From JAVJSD01 sp040219575 (GTDB taxonomy: Bacteria; Planctomycetota; Planctomycetia; Pirellulales; Pirellulaceae), in NCBI GenBank assembly GCA_040219575.1, contig JAVJSD010000010.1, positions 1 to 64,000 on the forward strand: 64,000 nucleotides of DNA. Direction: 5' to 3'. Positions 1 to 9,217 of the stretch are shown here, in pieces. Numbering within the stretch: the stretch's first letter is position 1; each line of letters starts with the position of its first letter. Both the position numbers and the translations under genes were made by a program. The notes under the pieces are model-generated. The model worked only from the letters and a program-made list of their open reading frames with translations. It was not told where the DNA came from and did not search any database.

Positions 1-3000
1 ATCAACGCCGGCGGCGATGATGCAATCACCTTCCAGGCCAATCCCACCGATCTGGATTCGGGCGACCTCGACGCCACGGCCGGTTCGATCATTTTCAACG
101 CCAACGTGACGACCACTGGCGACGCCGACGTAACGGCGCTCACCGGCGGCATCAGCGACGACGCCGACAACGGGACGGCGAACCTCACGGCCGACGAGAT
201 TCTTCTGACGCTCAGCACCGGCGGCGCCACGATCGGCGCCAGCGCGGCCGATCGCTTCGAACTCGACGCCAACGTGCTGCAGGTGACCGCCAGCGGCAGC
301 GACGCCTTCCTCTACGACGAGACGGGCGGCGTGGCGCTGCGCGATTCGTCGGTCGGCGGCGGCGGTGAGTACAACCTGCTGGCCGACGGCGGCGGCGATA
401 TCAGCAGCGAGACGATCGACGGCATGCGCGACGTCGGCGCGGGCGTGCTGGTGCTGGAGACCAACGGCGGCGGTTCGATCGGAACCGGCGTCGGCGACCG
501 CCTGGAGATCAACGCCGTCACGCGCCTGGACGCCACCACCGCCGGCGGCGATGTGTTCGTGCTCGATCCCAACACCGGCCTGCCCGTCGGGACGATCAGC
601 GCGACGGGCGCCACGGTCGACCTGCTTTCGACCGACGGCCCCCTCACCGACGCCAATGGCGGCAGCGTGAACGTCACCGCCGCCGATCTGGTCGCCGAAG
701 CCGACGGCGGCATCAACCTCGACACCGACGTCGACACGATCACCGCCGTCACCACCGCCGCGGGCTCGATTCTCCTGGACGAGGCCAGCGGCGTCGAGTT
801 GACCAACATCGACAGCTTCGACGGCGCCGTGACCATCACCGCCGGCGGCACGGTCGACGCGGTGAGCGTCACCGCCGGCGGCGCGGGCGACGTGAGCCTC
901 ACCACCACGGCGGGCGGCGATATTAATGCGACGTCGATCATGGCGGTCGATGACCGGGTGACGCTCGACGCGGCCGGGTCGATCCTGCACGTGGGGACGA
1001 TCGTCACGCCGATCAGCGTGGATAACTTCTCGTTCGAGGATCCAGCGCTGGCCGACGGCGGCTTCACCAGCGGCAGCAGCGGCACGACGGCGATTCCCGA
1101 CTGGGAGATCACCACCGGCGGCAGCAGCGCGGGCGTGTTCAACGCCACCGCCACGCAGTACCCGATCATGCAGGCCACCGACGGCGACCAGGTCGCCTTC
1201 TCCAACGGCCGCACGTTCCGCCAGGTGCTGGCCGACACGCTGGCGGCCAACACCACCTACGAGCTGCTGGTCGATATCGGCGACCGGGCCGATACGGCCT
1301 CGCCCGGCTATAGCGTCGGCCTGTACGCCGGCGGCGTGCTGCTGGCCGAGGTCGATCAGACCGACTTCCCCACGGCCAATGGCGGCTTCGTCACGGCGAC
1401 GGTCAACTTCGCCACCGGCGGCGCGCCGGCGCAGCTCGGCCTGCCGCTGGAGATCCGGCTGTTTTCGGGCGGCGTGCAGACCAACTTCGACAACGTGCGG
1501 CTGACCGCCTCGGTGGCGGCGGTGAACGTCACCGCCGACGAGGCCGTGCTGACCGCCGGCGCGAACATCGGCGCGCCGGGCGATCCGCTGATCACCGCGG
1601 TCGCCAACCTCGAGGCCGAGGCCGTCACCGACATCTACCTCGTCAACCAGGGCGAGCTGATCATCGGCGGCATCACCGCGCTGGAGGGCGTCTCGGCCGG
1701 CGGCGTGATCGACGTCACCGCCAGCAGTCCGCTGGATGTGACCGAAGACGTGATCAGCACGGGCGGCCCGGTCACGCTGACCGCGGCCGACGGCGCCGCG
1801 GGCGGAGACAACCTCACCGTCCGCACCACCATCACGGTGCAGAGCGACACCGGCGACGTGAACCTGCGGGCCGGCGACAACCTCACGCTCGAGGACAGTT
1901 CGACCGTCTCGGCGGCGGCCGGCCAGGTGAACCTGTGGGGCGACTTCGGCAACGCCGACCCCGGCCTGGGGAGCGTGATCAGCCTGCTGGGGACGATCAC
2001 CAGCGGCACGCAGGCCACGGCCACGGGCGACGCCGACGGCGACACGATCCTCGTCAACCCGGGCCTGACGCACACCATCGATTCGATCCTGCTGGACGGG
2101 GCCGACGGCGACGACACATACCTGATCCAACTCGGCCGACTCGACGGCGGGGCCAACGCGGTCGATATCGCCGACAGCGGCGCGGGCGACAACGACGAGG
2201 CGACGGTCACCGCCACTGACGCCGATGAAGAGATCACGGTCAACAACAACGTCGCCAACGGCCTGCCGCAGACCGGCGGCTTCGTGGACAACACCACGAT
2301 CGGCGAGACGGTGACCTACACCGAGACGCTGGAGAACCTGACGGTCGCAGGGGGCCCGGGCCAGGACATCTTCCACGTGCAGCCCTCGCAGACGGCCGAG
2401 ATCACCATCGACGGCGACGATCCGGTCTTCGGCCTGGGGGCCGGCGACGTGCCGCTGGTGGGCGTGGGCGACACGCTCGACTTCGATCCGCTCGACAACA
2501 CCTTCATCCTCAACGGCAAGGCGATTCTCACCGACGGCGGCGCGCCGAGCGGCTTCCTGCCGGTCAACTTCCGCAGCATCGAGCACATGCCTTTCGATCC
2601 GCTGGGGACCGACACGCTGCGGTTCGACATGGACTCCACGCCGGTGGTCACCGCCACCGACTTCACCAGCGTGCCCGGCACGCAACTCTACGGCGCGGGG
2701 ACGCCCGGCAGCGACTTCGGCTGGGATACCACCCTGCCGCAGAACAGCGCCACGGTGCTGGCCGATCCGCTGCTGAAGGATTATCACTTCGACACGGCAG
2801 CCCGCACCTTCCAGGCCGACGTGGCCGACGGCTGGTACCTGGTGTCGGTGACGATGGGCAACGGCACGGGCCAGGTGTTCGAGAACCTGCAGGTCACGGC
2901 CGAGGGGCAGTTGGTGCTGCCGGACATCGACATCCCGGCCCTGCAGTTCGTCGAGCGGAGCTTCGTGGTGCAGGTGCAAGACAGCGTGCTCGACGTGACC

Positions 3001-5895
3001 TTCAGCGACGCCGACGTGGTCAACCCGGTCTGGCTGGTCAACGCGCTGGAGATTCGCCCGGCCATCCTGCTGACGCTGGGCGTGGTCGATCCGGGCCCGC
3101 TGCTGGCCGACGGCGTGACGGTGGATGTGTTCCAAGGGGTGAACGCCACGCCGAATGCCTTGGTCACCGTCTCCACCGACTTCGGCACGATCACGTCGGC
3201 CGACGCCAGTTCGTTGTATGCCGGCATCCAGGTGCTGGCCGACGGCGACGGCGAGTACACCTTCGAGGTGCTGCGGCCCAACACCGCCGGCGAGGCGCTG
3301 ATCCAGGTCGAGGAGACGACCGGGGCCCAGACCGGCTGCCTGATCGTGGAGTACACCACGGTCGAGACGCACTTCGACTTCAACACGTCGGGCAGCCCCA
3401 CCGCAAGCGGCTACGTGGGCATCGGCGTGGACAACGACTTCGACGCGATGCTCGGCTACGGCTGGGTGACGACGGCCGACACCAACGGCGCGGCCGGTCC
3501 CACCGACCTGCTGCGGGACGGCCACTTCGGCACGACCGACAACACCTTCCAGGTGAACCTCGACAACGGCGTGTACACGGTCAACGTGACGCTCGGCAGC
3601 CCCACGCAGGCGCTGACCTCGGTCGACGTGCTGATCGAGGGCGTGCTGGAGATCGACAACCTCTCCACGGCGGCCGGGCAGTTCGTGCACCGCAGCTTCG
3701 AGGTGACGATCGCCGACGGCGTGCTCGATCTCGGGCTGCTCAACGACGGCGGCAATCTGTGGGCCATCGCGGCGCTCGACATCGTGGTGGCGCCCGCCGT
3801 GATCACGCTCACCGGCCCGGGCAGCGTGACGGCCGACGGCGTGACGGTCGACATGGTGACCGGCGCCGGCGCCACGCCGGGCGGTCTGATCACGGTGACC
3901 ACCGACCTGGGCGTGATCACCACGGCCGACGCCGATCCGTTCTACGCCGGCGTGCAGGTCGTGGCCGACGGCTTGGGCGACTTCACGTTCGACATTCAGC
4001 GGCCCAACCTGGGGGGCACGGCCAACGTGACGGCGGTGGAGGTGAACGCGGCCAGCGCGGGCGCGACCACCATCGAGTACACCGCCCCGGCCGCGCTGCG
4101 GTTCGACCTGAACAGCAGCGGCACCCCCACGGCGGCCGGCTTCATCGGCCTGGGGACCGCCAACCTGTTCGACGCCGGACTGGGCTACGGCTGGATGGCG
4201 ACCGCCCCCACGTTCTCCACCGCCGGTCCCAACGACCTGCTGCGGGACCTGCACTACGGCAGCACCACGAACACCTTCCTGGTCGATCTGGACAACGGCG
4301 ACTACGTGGTCAACCTGACCATGGGGACGCTGATGGCCTTCGACCAGGTCGATGTGTACGCCGAGGGGATGCTGGAGTTGAGCGGCCTCGGTTCGGCCGC
4401 CAACCAGTTCCTGCAGCGGAGCTTCACCACCACGGTGGCCGACGGCCAGCTGACGCTGCAGTTGACCGACACCGGCGGTTCGAGCTTCTTCCCGGTCAAC
4501 GCCATCGAGATCCTGCCGGTTCCGGTCGACGTGATCACGATCGCCGGCCCGACCATGGAAGACGCCGATGGTTCGACGATCGACGCCTACACCGGCAGCG
4601 GGGCCGAGGCCGGTTCGCTGGTCACCGTCCGCAGCGACCTGGGCGTGATCACCACGGCCGACGCCGATCCGTTCTACGCCGGCGTGCAGGTGGTGGCCGA
4701 CGGCTTGGGCGGCTTCATGTTCGACGTCCAGCGGCCCGGCACGGCCGGCCTGTCGACGATCACGGCCGAGCAGGTCTCGGCCGCCAGCGCGGGCTCGCTG
4801 GCGGTGACCTACACCGCGCCGCCCACCTCGCTGCTGTTCGACCTGAACACCGGCACCAACATCACCGAGGCCGGCTACACCGGTGTGGGGACATCCAATC
4901 TGTTCGACGGGGTCCGCGGCTGGACCAGCACCGCGCCCACCTTGGGCCTGGCCGGGCCCGACGCGCTCCACCGCGACTTCCACTACGGCGTCAGCGACAA
5001 CACGTTCCAGGCGGCGGTCACCGCCGGCGGCACGTTCGACGTCACGCTGCGGTTCTTCTACATCGTCGGCTCCGGCGGCTTCGACGTCTGGTCGGAAGGC
5101 ATCCTGCAGTTGGACGAAGTGACGATCCCCGCCAGCACGATGGTCACCGAGACGTTCACCGTCACCGACAACGGCGACGGCGTGCTCGACATCGCCTTCC
5201 TCCGCGACGGGGCCTCGTACTTCCTGGTCAACGCCATCGAGATCGCGCAGGTGGCGCCGCTGCTGTCGGCCGACGCCCCGGTCACCCCGCTGGCCGACAT
5301 GGCGCTGCTGACCGAGGCCGACCTGGCGCCGGTCGTGGCCGAGGCGATCGCCCGCTGGACGAGCGTCGACGCCGACGCGGCCGAGAAGCTGGCGAACGTG
5401 GAAGTCCGAGTGGACGACCTGTCGGGCGGTTACCTCGGCCTGGCCTCGAGCAGTTCCAGCGTGATCCGCATCGACGCCGACGCGGCCGGCCACGGCTGGT
5501 TCGTGGACGCCACGCCGTGGGACGACGTGGAGTTCGACGCCGCCGGCGCCGCGCTCACCGCCGACGCGACGGGCCGCTTCGACCTGCTGACGGTCGTGAT
5601 GCACGAACTGGGCCACCTGCTGGGCCTGGAGGACCACGACGCGGAGCATGTGCACGGCGACGCCCTGATGAGCGAGACGCTGCCGCTCTCCACGCGCCGC
5701 GCCCACGCGGCGGCCCCGCTGACCGAAGCCGCCGTCGACGCCGCCTTCGACGCCGCCTTCGACCGCGACGAAACGCACGACGACTCCGCCGCCTTCGAGG
5801 ACGAGGCCTACTGGGCCTTCCTCCACCACCAACCCGCCCACAAGCAACGCCAACAACACGACGACTACTTCGCCACCCTCGACCGCGAAGCGTAA
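1..5895 (+). CDS. giant repetitive surface protein with C-terminal metzincin-like protease domain (5' end missing)
   Basis: The frame is open from base 1, so at least 1964 residues are seen and the true start lies upstream. The first ~900 residues are Gly/Asp/Thr-rich, hemagglutinin-like beta-strand repeats with an embedded carbohydrate-binding-like module (near residues 340-510). About 880-1770 hold four copies of a galactose-binding/malectin-like module opening with F-D-x-N/D and ending in V-N-A-x-E-I, separated by Ig-like invasin-type modules. The C-terminus has HELGHLLGLEDHD at residues 1868-1880, which fits H-E-x-x-H-x-x-G-x-x-D (Asp as third zinc ligand, as in snapalysins), followed by a plausible Met-turn (DALMSE). 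I infer a secreted or cell-surface adhesin with a matrixin-like protease end. No sorting signal is recognised at the C-terminus. Family assignment of the repeats is by shape only; the zinc motif is clear. Confidence 0.85.
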   Translation: MNAGGDDAITFQANPTDLDSGDLDATAGSIIFNANVTTTGDADVTALTGGISDDADNGTANLTADEILLTLSTGGATIGASAADRFELDANVLQVTASGSDAFLYDETGGVALRDSSVGGGGEYNLLADGGGDISSETIDGMRDVGAGVLVLETNGGGSIGTGVGDRLEINAVTRLDATTAGGDVFVLDPNTGLPVGTISATGATVDLLSTDGPLTDANGGSVNVTAADLVAEADGGINLDTDVDTITAVTTAAGSILLDEASGVELTNIDSFDGAVTITAGGTVDAVSVTAGGAGDVSLTTTAGGDINATSIMAVDDRVTLDAAGSILHVGTIVTPISVDNFSFEDPALADGGFTSGSSGTTAIPDWEITTGGSSAGVFNATATQYPIMQATDGDQVAFSNGRTFRQVLADTLAANTTYELLVDIGDRADTASPGYSVGLYAGGVLLAEVDQTDFPTANGGFVTATVNFATGGAPAQLGLPLEIRLFSGGVQTNFDNVRLTASVAAVNVTADEAVLTAGANIGAPGDPLITAVANLEAEAVTDIYLVNQGELIIGGITALEGVSAGGVIDVTASSPLDVTEDVISTGGPVTLTAADGAAGGDNLTVRTTITVQSDTGDVNLRAGDNLTLEDSSTVSAAAGQVNLWGDFGNADPGLGSVISLLGTITSGTQATATGDADGDTILVNPGLTHTIDSILLDGADGDDTYLIQLGRLDGGANAVDIADSGAGDNDEATVTATDADEEITVNNNVANGLPQTGGFVDNTTIGETVTYTETLENLTVAGGPGQDIFHVQPSQTAEITIDGDDPVFGLGAGDVPLVGVGDTLDFDPLDNTFILNGKAILTDGGAPSGFLPVNFRSIEHMPFDPLGTDTLRFDMDSTPVVTATDFTSVPGTQLYGAGTPGSDFGWDTTLPQNSATVLADPLLKDYHFDTAARTFQADVADGWYLVSVTMGNGTGQVFENLQVTAEGQLVLPDIDIPALQFVERSFVVQVQDSVLDVTFSDADVVNPVWLVNALEIRPAILLTLGVVDPGPLLADGVTVDVFQGVNATPNALVTVSTDFGTITSADASSLYAGIQVLADGDGEYTFEVLRPNTAGEALIQVEETTGAQTGCLIVEYTTVETHFDFNTSGSPTASGYVGIGVDNDFDAMLGYGWVTTADTNGAAGPTDLLRDGHFGTTDNTFQVNLDNGVYTVNVTLGSPTQALTSVDVLIEGVLEIDNLSTAAGQFVHRSFEVTIADGVLDLGLLNDGGNLWAIAALDIVVAPAVITLTGPGSVTADGVTVDMVTGAGATPGGLITVTTDLGVITTADADPFYAGVQVVADGLGDFTFDIQRPNLGGTANVTAVEVNAASAGATTIEYTAPAALRFDLNSSGTPTAAGFIGLGTANLFDAGLGYGWMATAPTFSTAGPNDLLRDLHYGSTTNTFLVDLDNGDYVVNLTMGTLMAFDQVDVYAEGMLELSGLGSAANQFLQRSFTTTVADGQLTLQLTDTGGSSFFPVNAIEILPVPVDVITIAGPTMEDADGSTIDAYTGSGAEAGSLVTVRSDLGVITTADADPFYAGVQVVADGLGGFMFDVQRPGTAGLSTITAEQVSAASAGSLAVTYTAPPTSLLFDLNTGTNITEAGYTGVGTSNLFDGVRGWTSTAPTLGLAGPDALHRDFHYGVSDNTFQAAVTAGGTFDVTLRFFYIVGSGGFDVWSEGILQLDEVTIPASTMVTETFTVTDNGDGVLDIAFLRDGASYFLVNAIEIAQVAPLLSADAPVTPLADMALLTEADLAPVVAEAIARWTSVDADAAEKLANVEVRVDDLSGGYLGLASSSSSVIRIDADAAGHGWFVDATPWDDVEFDAAGAALTADATGRFDLLTVVMHELGHLLGLEDHDAEHVHGDALMSETLPLSTRRAHAAAPLTEAAVDAAFDAAFDRDETHDDSAAFEDEAYWAFLHHQPAHKQRQQHDDYFATLDREA

Positions 5896-6323
5896 CGCCT
5901 ATCACGGTGAATCACGCGGTCGCGGCGCTTGTCCGCGGTGAATCACGCGGAGATGCGGCGATGCTTGCTGCACGGCACGGCCGGCTTACGCCTGGCCGCT
6001 CGCCGACGCGTGGCCCTTCGCCGACGGGTGGACGCTTGCCCAGATAATCCGTTTGTCCGCATATGCGCACCAGGTGTGACACGGCGTCGCAGGCGGTGGT
6101 CTGGAGACGTTGCGCGGCGGGATTGCGGTATGACACGCCACGGTGGTCTGCTAACATTGAGATAGCGTGGAGTTCGCTAGAATCCGTCGCGCAGGAGGTC
6201 ACAAACTTCCTGCTCCTACGCCACAAACGGTAAGCGATCGAATCAGACGTTGACTCTACCGGATCGGATTCCTCTCGCCTGTCCGATCCCCGCCGACCAT
6301 CTTCAACGACGTCGCCTCTGCAT
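5896..6323. other. intergenic, 428 bases, with short repeats
   Basis: No gene is supported here. A 14-base direct repeat (GGTGAATCACGCGG) lies at 5906-5919 and 5937-5950. A palindrome of 8 paired bases, 6191-6198 with 6206-6213, resembles the repeat found at 30703-30765. A weak promoter-like pair TTGAGA (6157) and TAGAAT (6178) has a 15-base spacer, too short to trust. Confidence 0.5.
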
Positions 6324-7334
6324 ATGACTGCCGACCCCTCAGTAGCCGCCGCGGACAAATCCTCCGCCAAGCCCCTAGCCTTACCCCTGCCGCATACCGT
6401 GCAGCCGGGCCGCATCCTGTGGATGTACGCCATTCCTCTGGCCGTGATTCACCTACTGGCGCTGCTGGCGCTGGCGCCGTGGTTCTTCAGCTGGATCGGG
6501 GTGGCCGCGGCGGTGATCGGCATTCACGTCTTCGGCCAGGGCATCACAATCGGCTACCATCGACTGTTGACGCACCGCAGCTTCAAAACGCCCAAGTGGG
6601 TGGAACGGGTGATCGTCGTGATCGCCCAGTGCTGCTTGCAGGATACGCCGGCGCGTTGGGTGGCGACGCATCGCTATCACCACCTGCATTCCGACGAGCA
6701 AGAAGATCCGCACACGCCGTTGGTGACGTTTCTGTGGGGCCACGTCGGCTGGTTGTTGGTCTTCAACGAGCGGACGCGGCATATCGAAACGTATGAAAAG
6801 TACGCCCGGGATATTCTCAAGGATCCGTTCTACATGTGGCTGGAGAGAACGTCGCATCTGCCCATCATCTACGCGGCGCATGCGGCGCTGTTTTACGCCG
6901 TGGGGGCGGTGATTGGCTGGTTCACCGGAGGCACGATCATGGCGGCCGTGCAGATGGGCATGAGCCTGTTGGTGTGGGGTGTGCTGGTGCGAACCGTGGC
7001 GGTGTGGCACATCACTTGGAGCGTCAACTCGCTTTCCCACATGTTCGGCTATCAGAATTACGAGACGGGCGAACACAGCATGAACAACTGGCTGGTGGCC
7101 CTGCTGACCGTTGGCGAAGGATGGCACAACAACCACCATCACGATCAGGCGGCGGCCTCGGTTCAGCACCGCTGGTGGGAGATCGACATCAGCTATTACG
7201 AAATCCGGCTGATGCAACTGCTGGGACTGGCGAGCAACGTCACGCCGATTCGCGCCCATCGCGAGGCCGAACGTCAGGCCCGCTCCGGCGGCGCGACCTC
7301 CGAGACCGCCGAGGCCTCGGCGGCGGAGCAGTAG
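6324..7334 (+). CDS. membrane fatty acid (acyl-CoA/acyl-lipid delta-9 type) desaturase
   Basis: Probable di-iron desaturase that introduces a double bond into fatty acyl chains at the membrane. The three histidine boxes of the family are present and in order: HRLLTH at residue 79, HRYHH at 116 and HNNHH at 268. Hydrophobic segments flank the first box (about residues 33-75) and lie at about 175-225, the usual four-helix layout. Length (336 residues) is normal for bacterial stearoyl-CoA-desaturase-like proteins. The C-terminal 25 residues are Ala/Glu/Ser-rich and probably disordered. It stands alone on the plus strand and converges with the lactonase-like gene. Regiospecificity cannot be read from the sequence. 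Confidence 0.93.
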   Translation: MTADPSVAAADKSSAKPLALPLPHTVQPGRILWMYAIPLAVIHLLALLALAPWFFSWIGVAAAVIGIHVFGQGITIGYHRLLTHRSFKTPKWVERVIVVIAQCCLQDTPARWVATHRYHHLHSDEQEDPHTPLVTFLWGHVGWLLVFNERTRHIETYEKYARDILKDPFYMWLERTSHLPIIYAAHAALFYAVGAVIGWFTGGTIMAAVQMGMSLLVWGVLVRTVAVWHITWSVNSLSHMFGYQNYETGEHSMNNWLVALLTVGEGWHNNHHHDQAAASVQHRWWEIDISYYEIRLMQLLGLASNVTPIRAHREAERQARSGGATSETAEASAAEQ

Positions 7335-7340
7335 ACCGCC

Positions 7341-7404
7341 TGCCTGTCGGAGACGCGCAAGAGTCTCCCTGCACAGTCGGAGAGCAGCAAAGCAGCGTTG
7401 CTGC
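7341..7404. terminator. hairpin pair between convergent genes
   Basis: Two stem-loops lie between the desaturase stop (7334) and the stop of the minus-strand gene (7418). The arms are GGAGAC/GTCTCC at 7349-7354 and 7363-7368, and GCAGCAA/TTGCTGC at 7384-7390 and 7398-7404. Neither is followed by a T-tract, so termination is only inferred from the position. Confidence 0.4.
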
Positions 7405-7417
7405 GAATTGCTCCGGC

Positions 7418-8611
7418 CTATTTCCCCAACATCAAGAACTTCACGCACACCGGCGAAGCCACTTCCGCCTCGTGCCCAGTCGGTTCGAGCTTGCCGCTCG
7501 CCTGGTCGATGCGGAACACGACCACGTTGTTGGTCGATTGGTTCGCGGCCAGCAGGAACTTGCCGGAGGGGTCGATGCCGAAGTTGCGAGGCGTCTTGCC
7601 GCCGGTCGGTTGATGTCCCACGGCGGTCAACTTCCCGGTCTTCGCATCGATCGCGAAGATCGCGATGCTGTCGTGCCCGCGGTTCGAGCCGTATACGAAC
7701 TTGCCGTTGGGGTGCACCTCGATGTGGGCCGTGCTGTTGCGGCCCTCGAATCCCTCGGGCAACGTGCCGAGGGTCTGCAAGGTGGTGAGCAGGCCCTTGT
7801 CCGCGTTGTAAGCGAAGGCGGTGACCGTGCTGGCGATCTCGTTGATCACGTAGGCGAAGCGGCCGCCGGGATGAAACGCGAAGTGCCTCGGACCGGAGCC
7901 GGGCGCGACCTCGGCCGCCGGCGGATCATTCGCCGTCAGCGCGCCGTTCTGCTGGTCGTATTGGTAGACGAGAATCTGGTCGAGTCCCAGGTCGGCGGCG
8001 AAGGCGAACTTGCCGGCGGCGTCGAGGTTGATCGAGTGACCGTGGGGGCCCTTCTGCCTATCGAGGACGCTCGAACCCTCGTGCTGCACGAAACTGCTCG
8101 CCTTGGAGAGTTCGCCTTTCTTGTCGAAGGGGAGCACGGCCACGCTTCCGCCGGAGTAGTTCGCCAGCAGCACGTGCTTGCCCGGCTTGTCGACCACGAT
8201 GTGGCACGGCGCGCCGCCCAGGGATGGCTGTTGGTTCACCTGCGTGAGGGCGCCGTTTTGGGGATCGATCGTGAACGACGTGACCGCGCCGCTTTTTTCG
8301 CCGTCGAACATCGACAGCTCGTTCACCGCGAACAACAGCTTGCCGTTGGGATGGATCGCCAGGAACGAGGGGCTTTCGGTCTCGGCCGGCTGGCCCACGG
8401 CCGTCAATTCACCCGTCGAAGTATTGAGTTTGAAGCGGTAGACGCCCCGGCTGCCGTCCTTGCGGGTGTACGTGCCGATGTAGACCATCAGCGAATCGGT
8501 TTCGTCCTCCGCGACGGCGGTCGTCGAGGAGAAGAGTGAAACCGCCGCAAGGGCCAGCCCCAGCAGAGAGCATGTCAGCAGCGAACCGCAGGAATCGGGC
8601 AGGAGGGGCAT
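7418..8611 (-). CDS. secreted lactonase-family seven-bladed beta-propeller (6-phosphogluconolactonase-like)
   Basis: Product of 397 residues. The start at 8611 was chosen because it gives a typical signal peptide (MPLLPDSCGS then a Leu/Ala core ending in AVAED); the frame stays open about 40 codons further upstream but without signal-like sequence. After the signal, YIGTYTRKDGSRGVYRFKLN and recurrent motifs such as PSFLAIHPNGKLLFAVNE, GPHGHSINLDAAGKFAFAAD and GSGPRHFAFHPGGRFAYVIN match the lactonase/YbhE propeller family. Cytoplasmic members hydrolyse 6-phosphogluconolactone. This one carries an export signal, as many planctomycete paralogues do, so its substrate is probably different and unknown. 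It is not in an obvious operon. Confidence 0.85.
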   Translation of the reverse strand: MPLLPDSCGSLLTCSLLGLALAAVSLFSSTTAVAEDETDSLMVYIGTYTRKDGSRGVYRFKLNTSTGELTAVGQPAETESPSFLAIHPNGKLLFAVNELSMFDGEKSGAVTSFTIDPQNGALTQVNQQPSLGGAPCHIVVDKPGKHVLLANYSGGSVAVLPFDKKGELSKASSFVQHEGSSVLDRQKGPHGHSINLDAAGKFAFAADLGLDQILVYQYDQQNGALTANDPPAAEVAPGSGPRHFAFHPGGRFAYVINEIASTVTAFAYNADKGLLTTLQTLGTLPEGFEGRNSTAHIEVHPNGKFVYGSNRGHDSIAIFAIDAKTGKLTAVGHQPTGGKTPRNFGIDPSGKFLLAANQSTNNVVVFRIDQASGKLEPTGHEAEVASPVCVKFLMLGK

Positions 8612-9217
8612 GTTGATGTTCTCACAGGGCAGGGTTTGCTTTGCACGCCGGGAAGTTCGCCGCACGTTTTCGCCATAATAGACCGGGCCCCCGGCGGAGT
8701 CGACGCTCTGGATCCTGCGGCGATTCACACGGGCCGATCGTTTTCACCCCAGGCCGACGACTCGTCGTCGACGTTGCTCAGCGCATTGGTCGACGTTGCT
8801 CGGCGCCTTCGGCCCCAAGTACGTCGAATGACGAACAGCGGTGTGACGCAGGGGCGGCGCGCGCCATCACGCTTCCGAGCGTAGCGGGATGCCAGGCGTG
8901 TGTGTGTGCGGCGTCGTTTGACTGCCCAGGGCACGACGTCCGCAAAGTGCGGATGGAGAGTTTTTCGGGTTTCCGATGATTGCACCACCCCCCCCAAGCG
9001 TGTAAGTTTAGGAATATTAAGATTTCGAGCGCCTTGTTTCCTGCTGGTCCTCATCAGCACTTTTTTGTCAGAACGGCCGTACCACAAATCGCGCGGGAAA
9101 CAACGTTCAAACGATGTTGGATGTGCATACCTGACGTTGGCAGGAAGCCCTGTCGAAACTTGATTGGTCGGTTCAGAAGGGATTGCTGTCCGAGGGGCGC
9201 CAGCAAAGTCGACCCCC
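8612..9217. other. intergenic, 606 bases
   Basis: Divergent region between the lactonase-like gene and the signalling operon. No gene is supported. An 18-base direct repeat with one mismatch (GTCGACGTTGCTCAGCGC type) lies at 8767-8784 and 8789-8806. A C-run sits at 8988-8995. The only promoter-like pair noticed is TTGCAC (8980) and TAAGTT (9003) with a 17-base spacer, which is weak. Confidence 0.5.

Noticed and set aside
3759..6047. A 762-codon plus-strand frame overlapping the giant surface protein and the following spacer.
   Set aside because: It is Arg/Gly/His-only low-complexity sequence in the +1 frame of a strongly biased gene, while the main frame ends in an intact zinc-protease motif.
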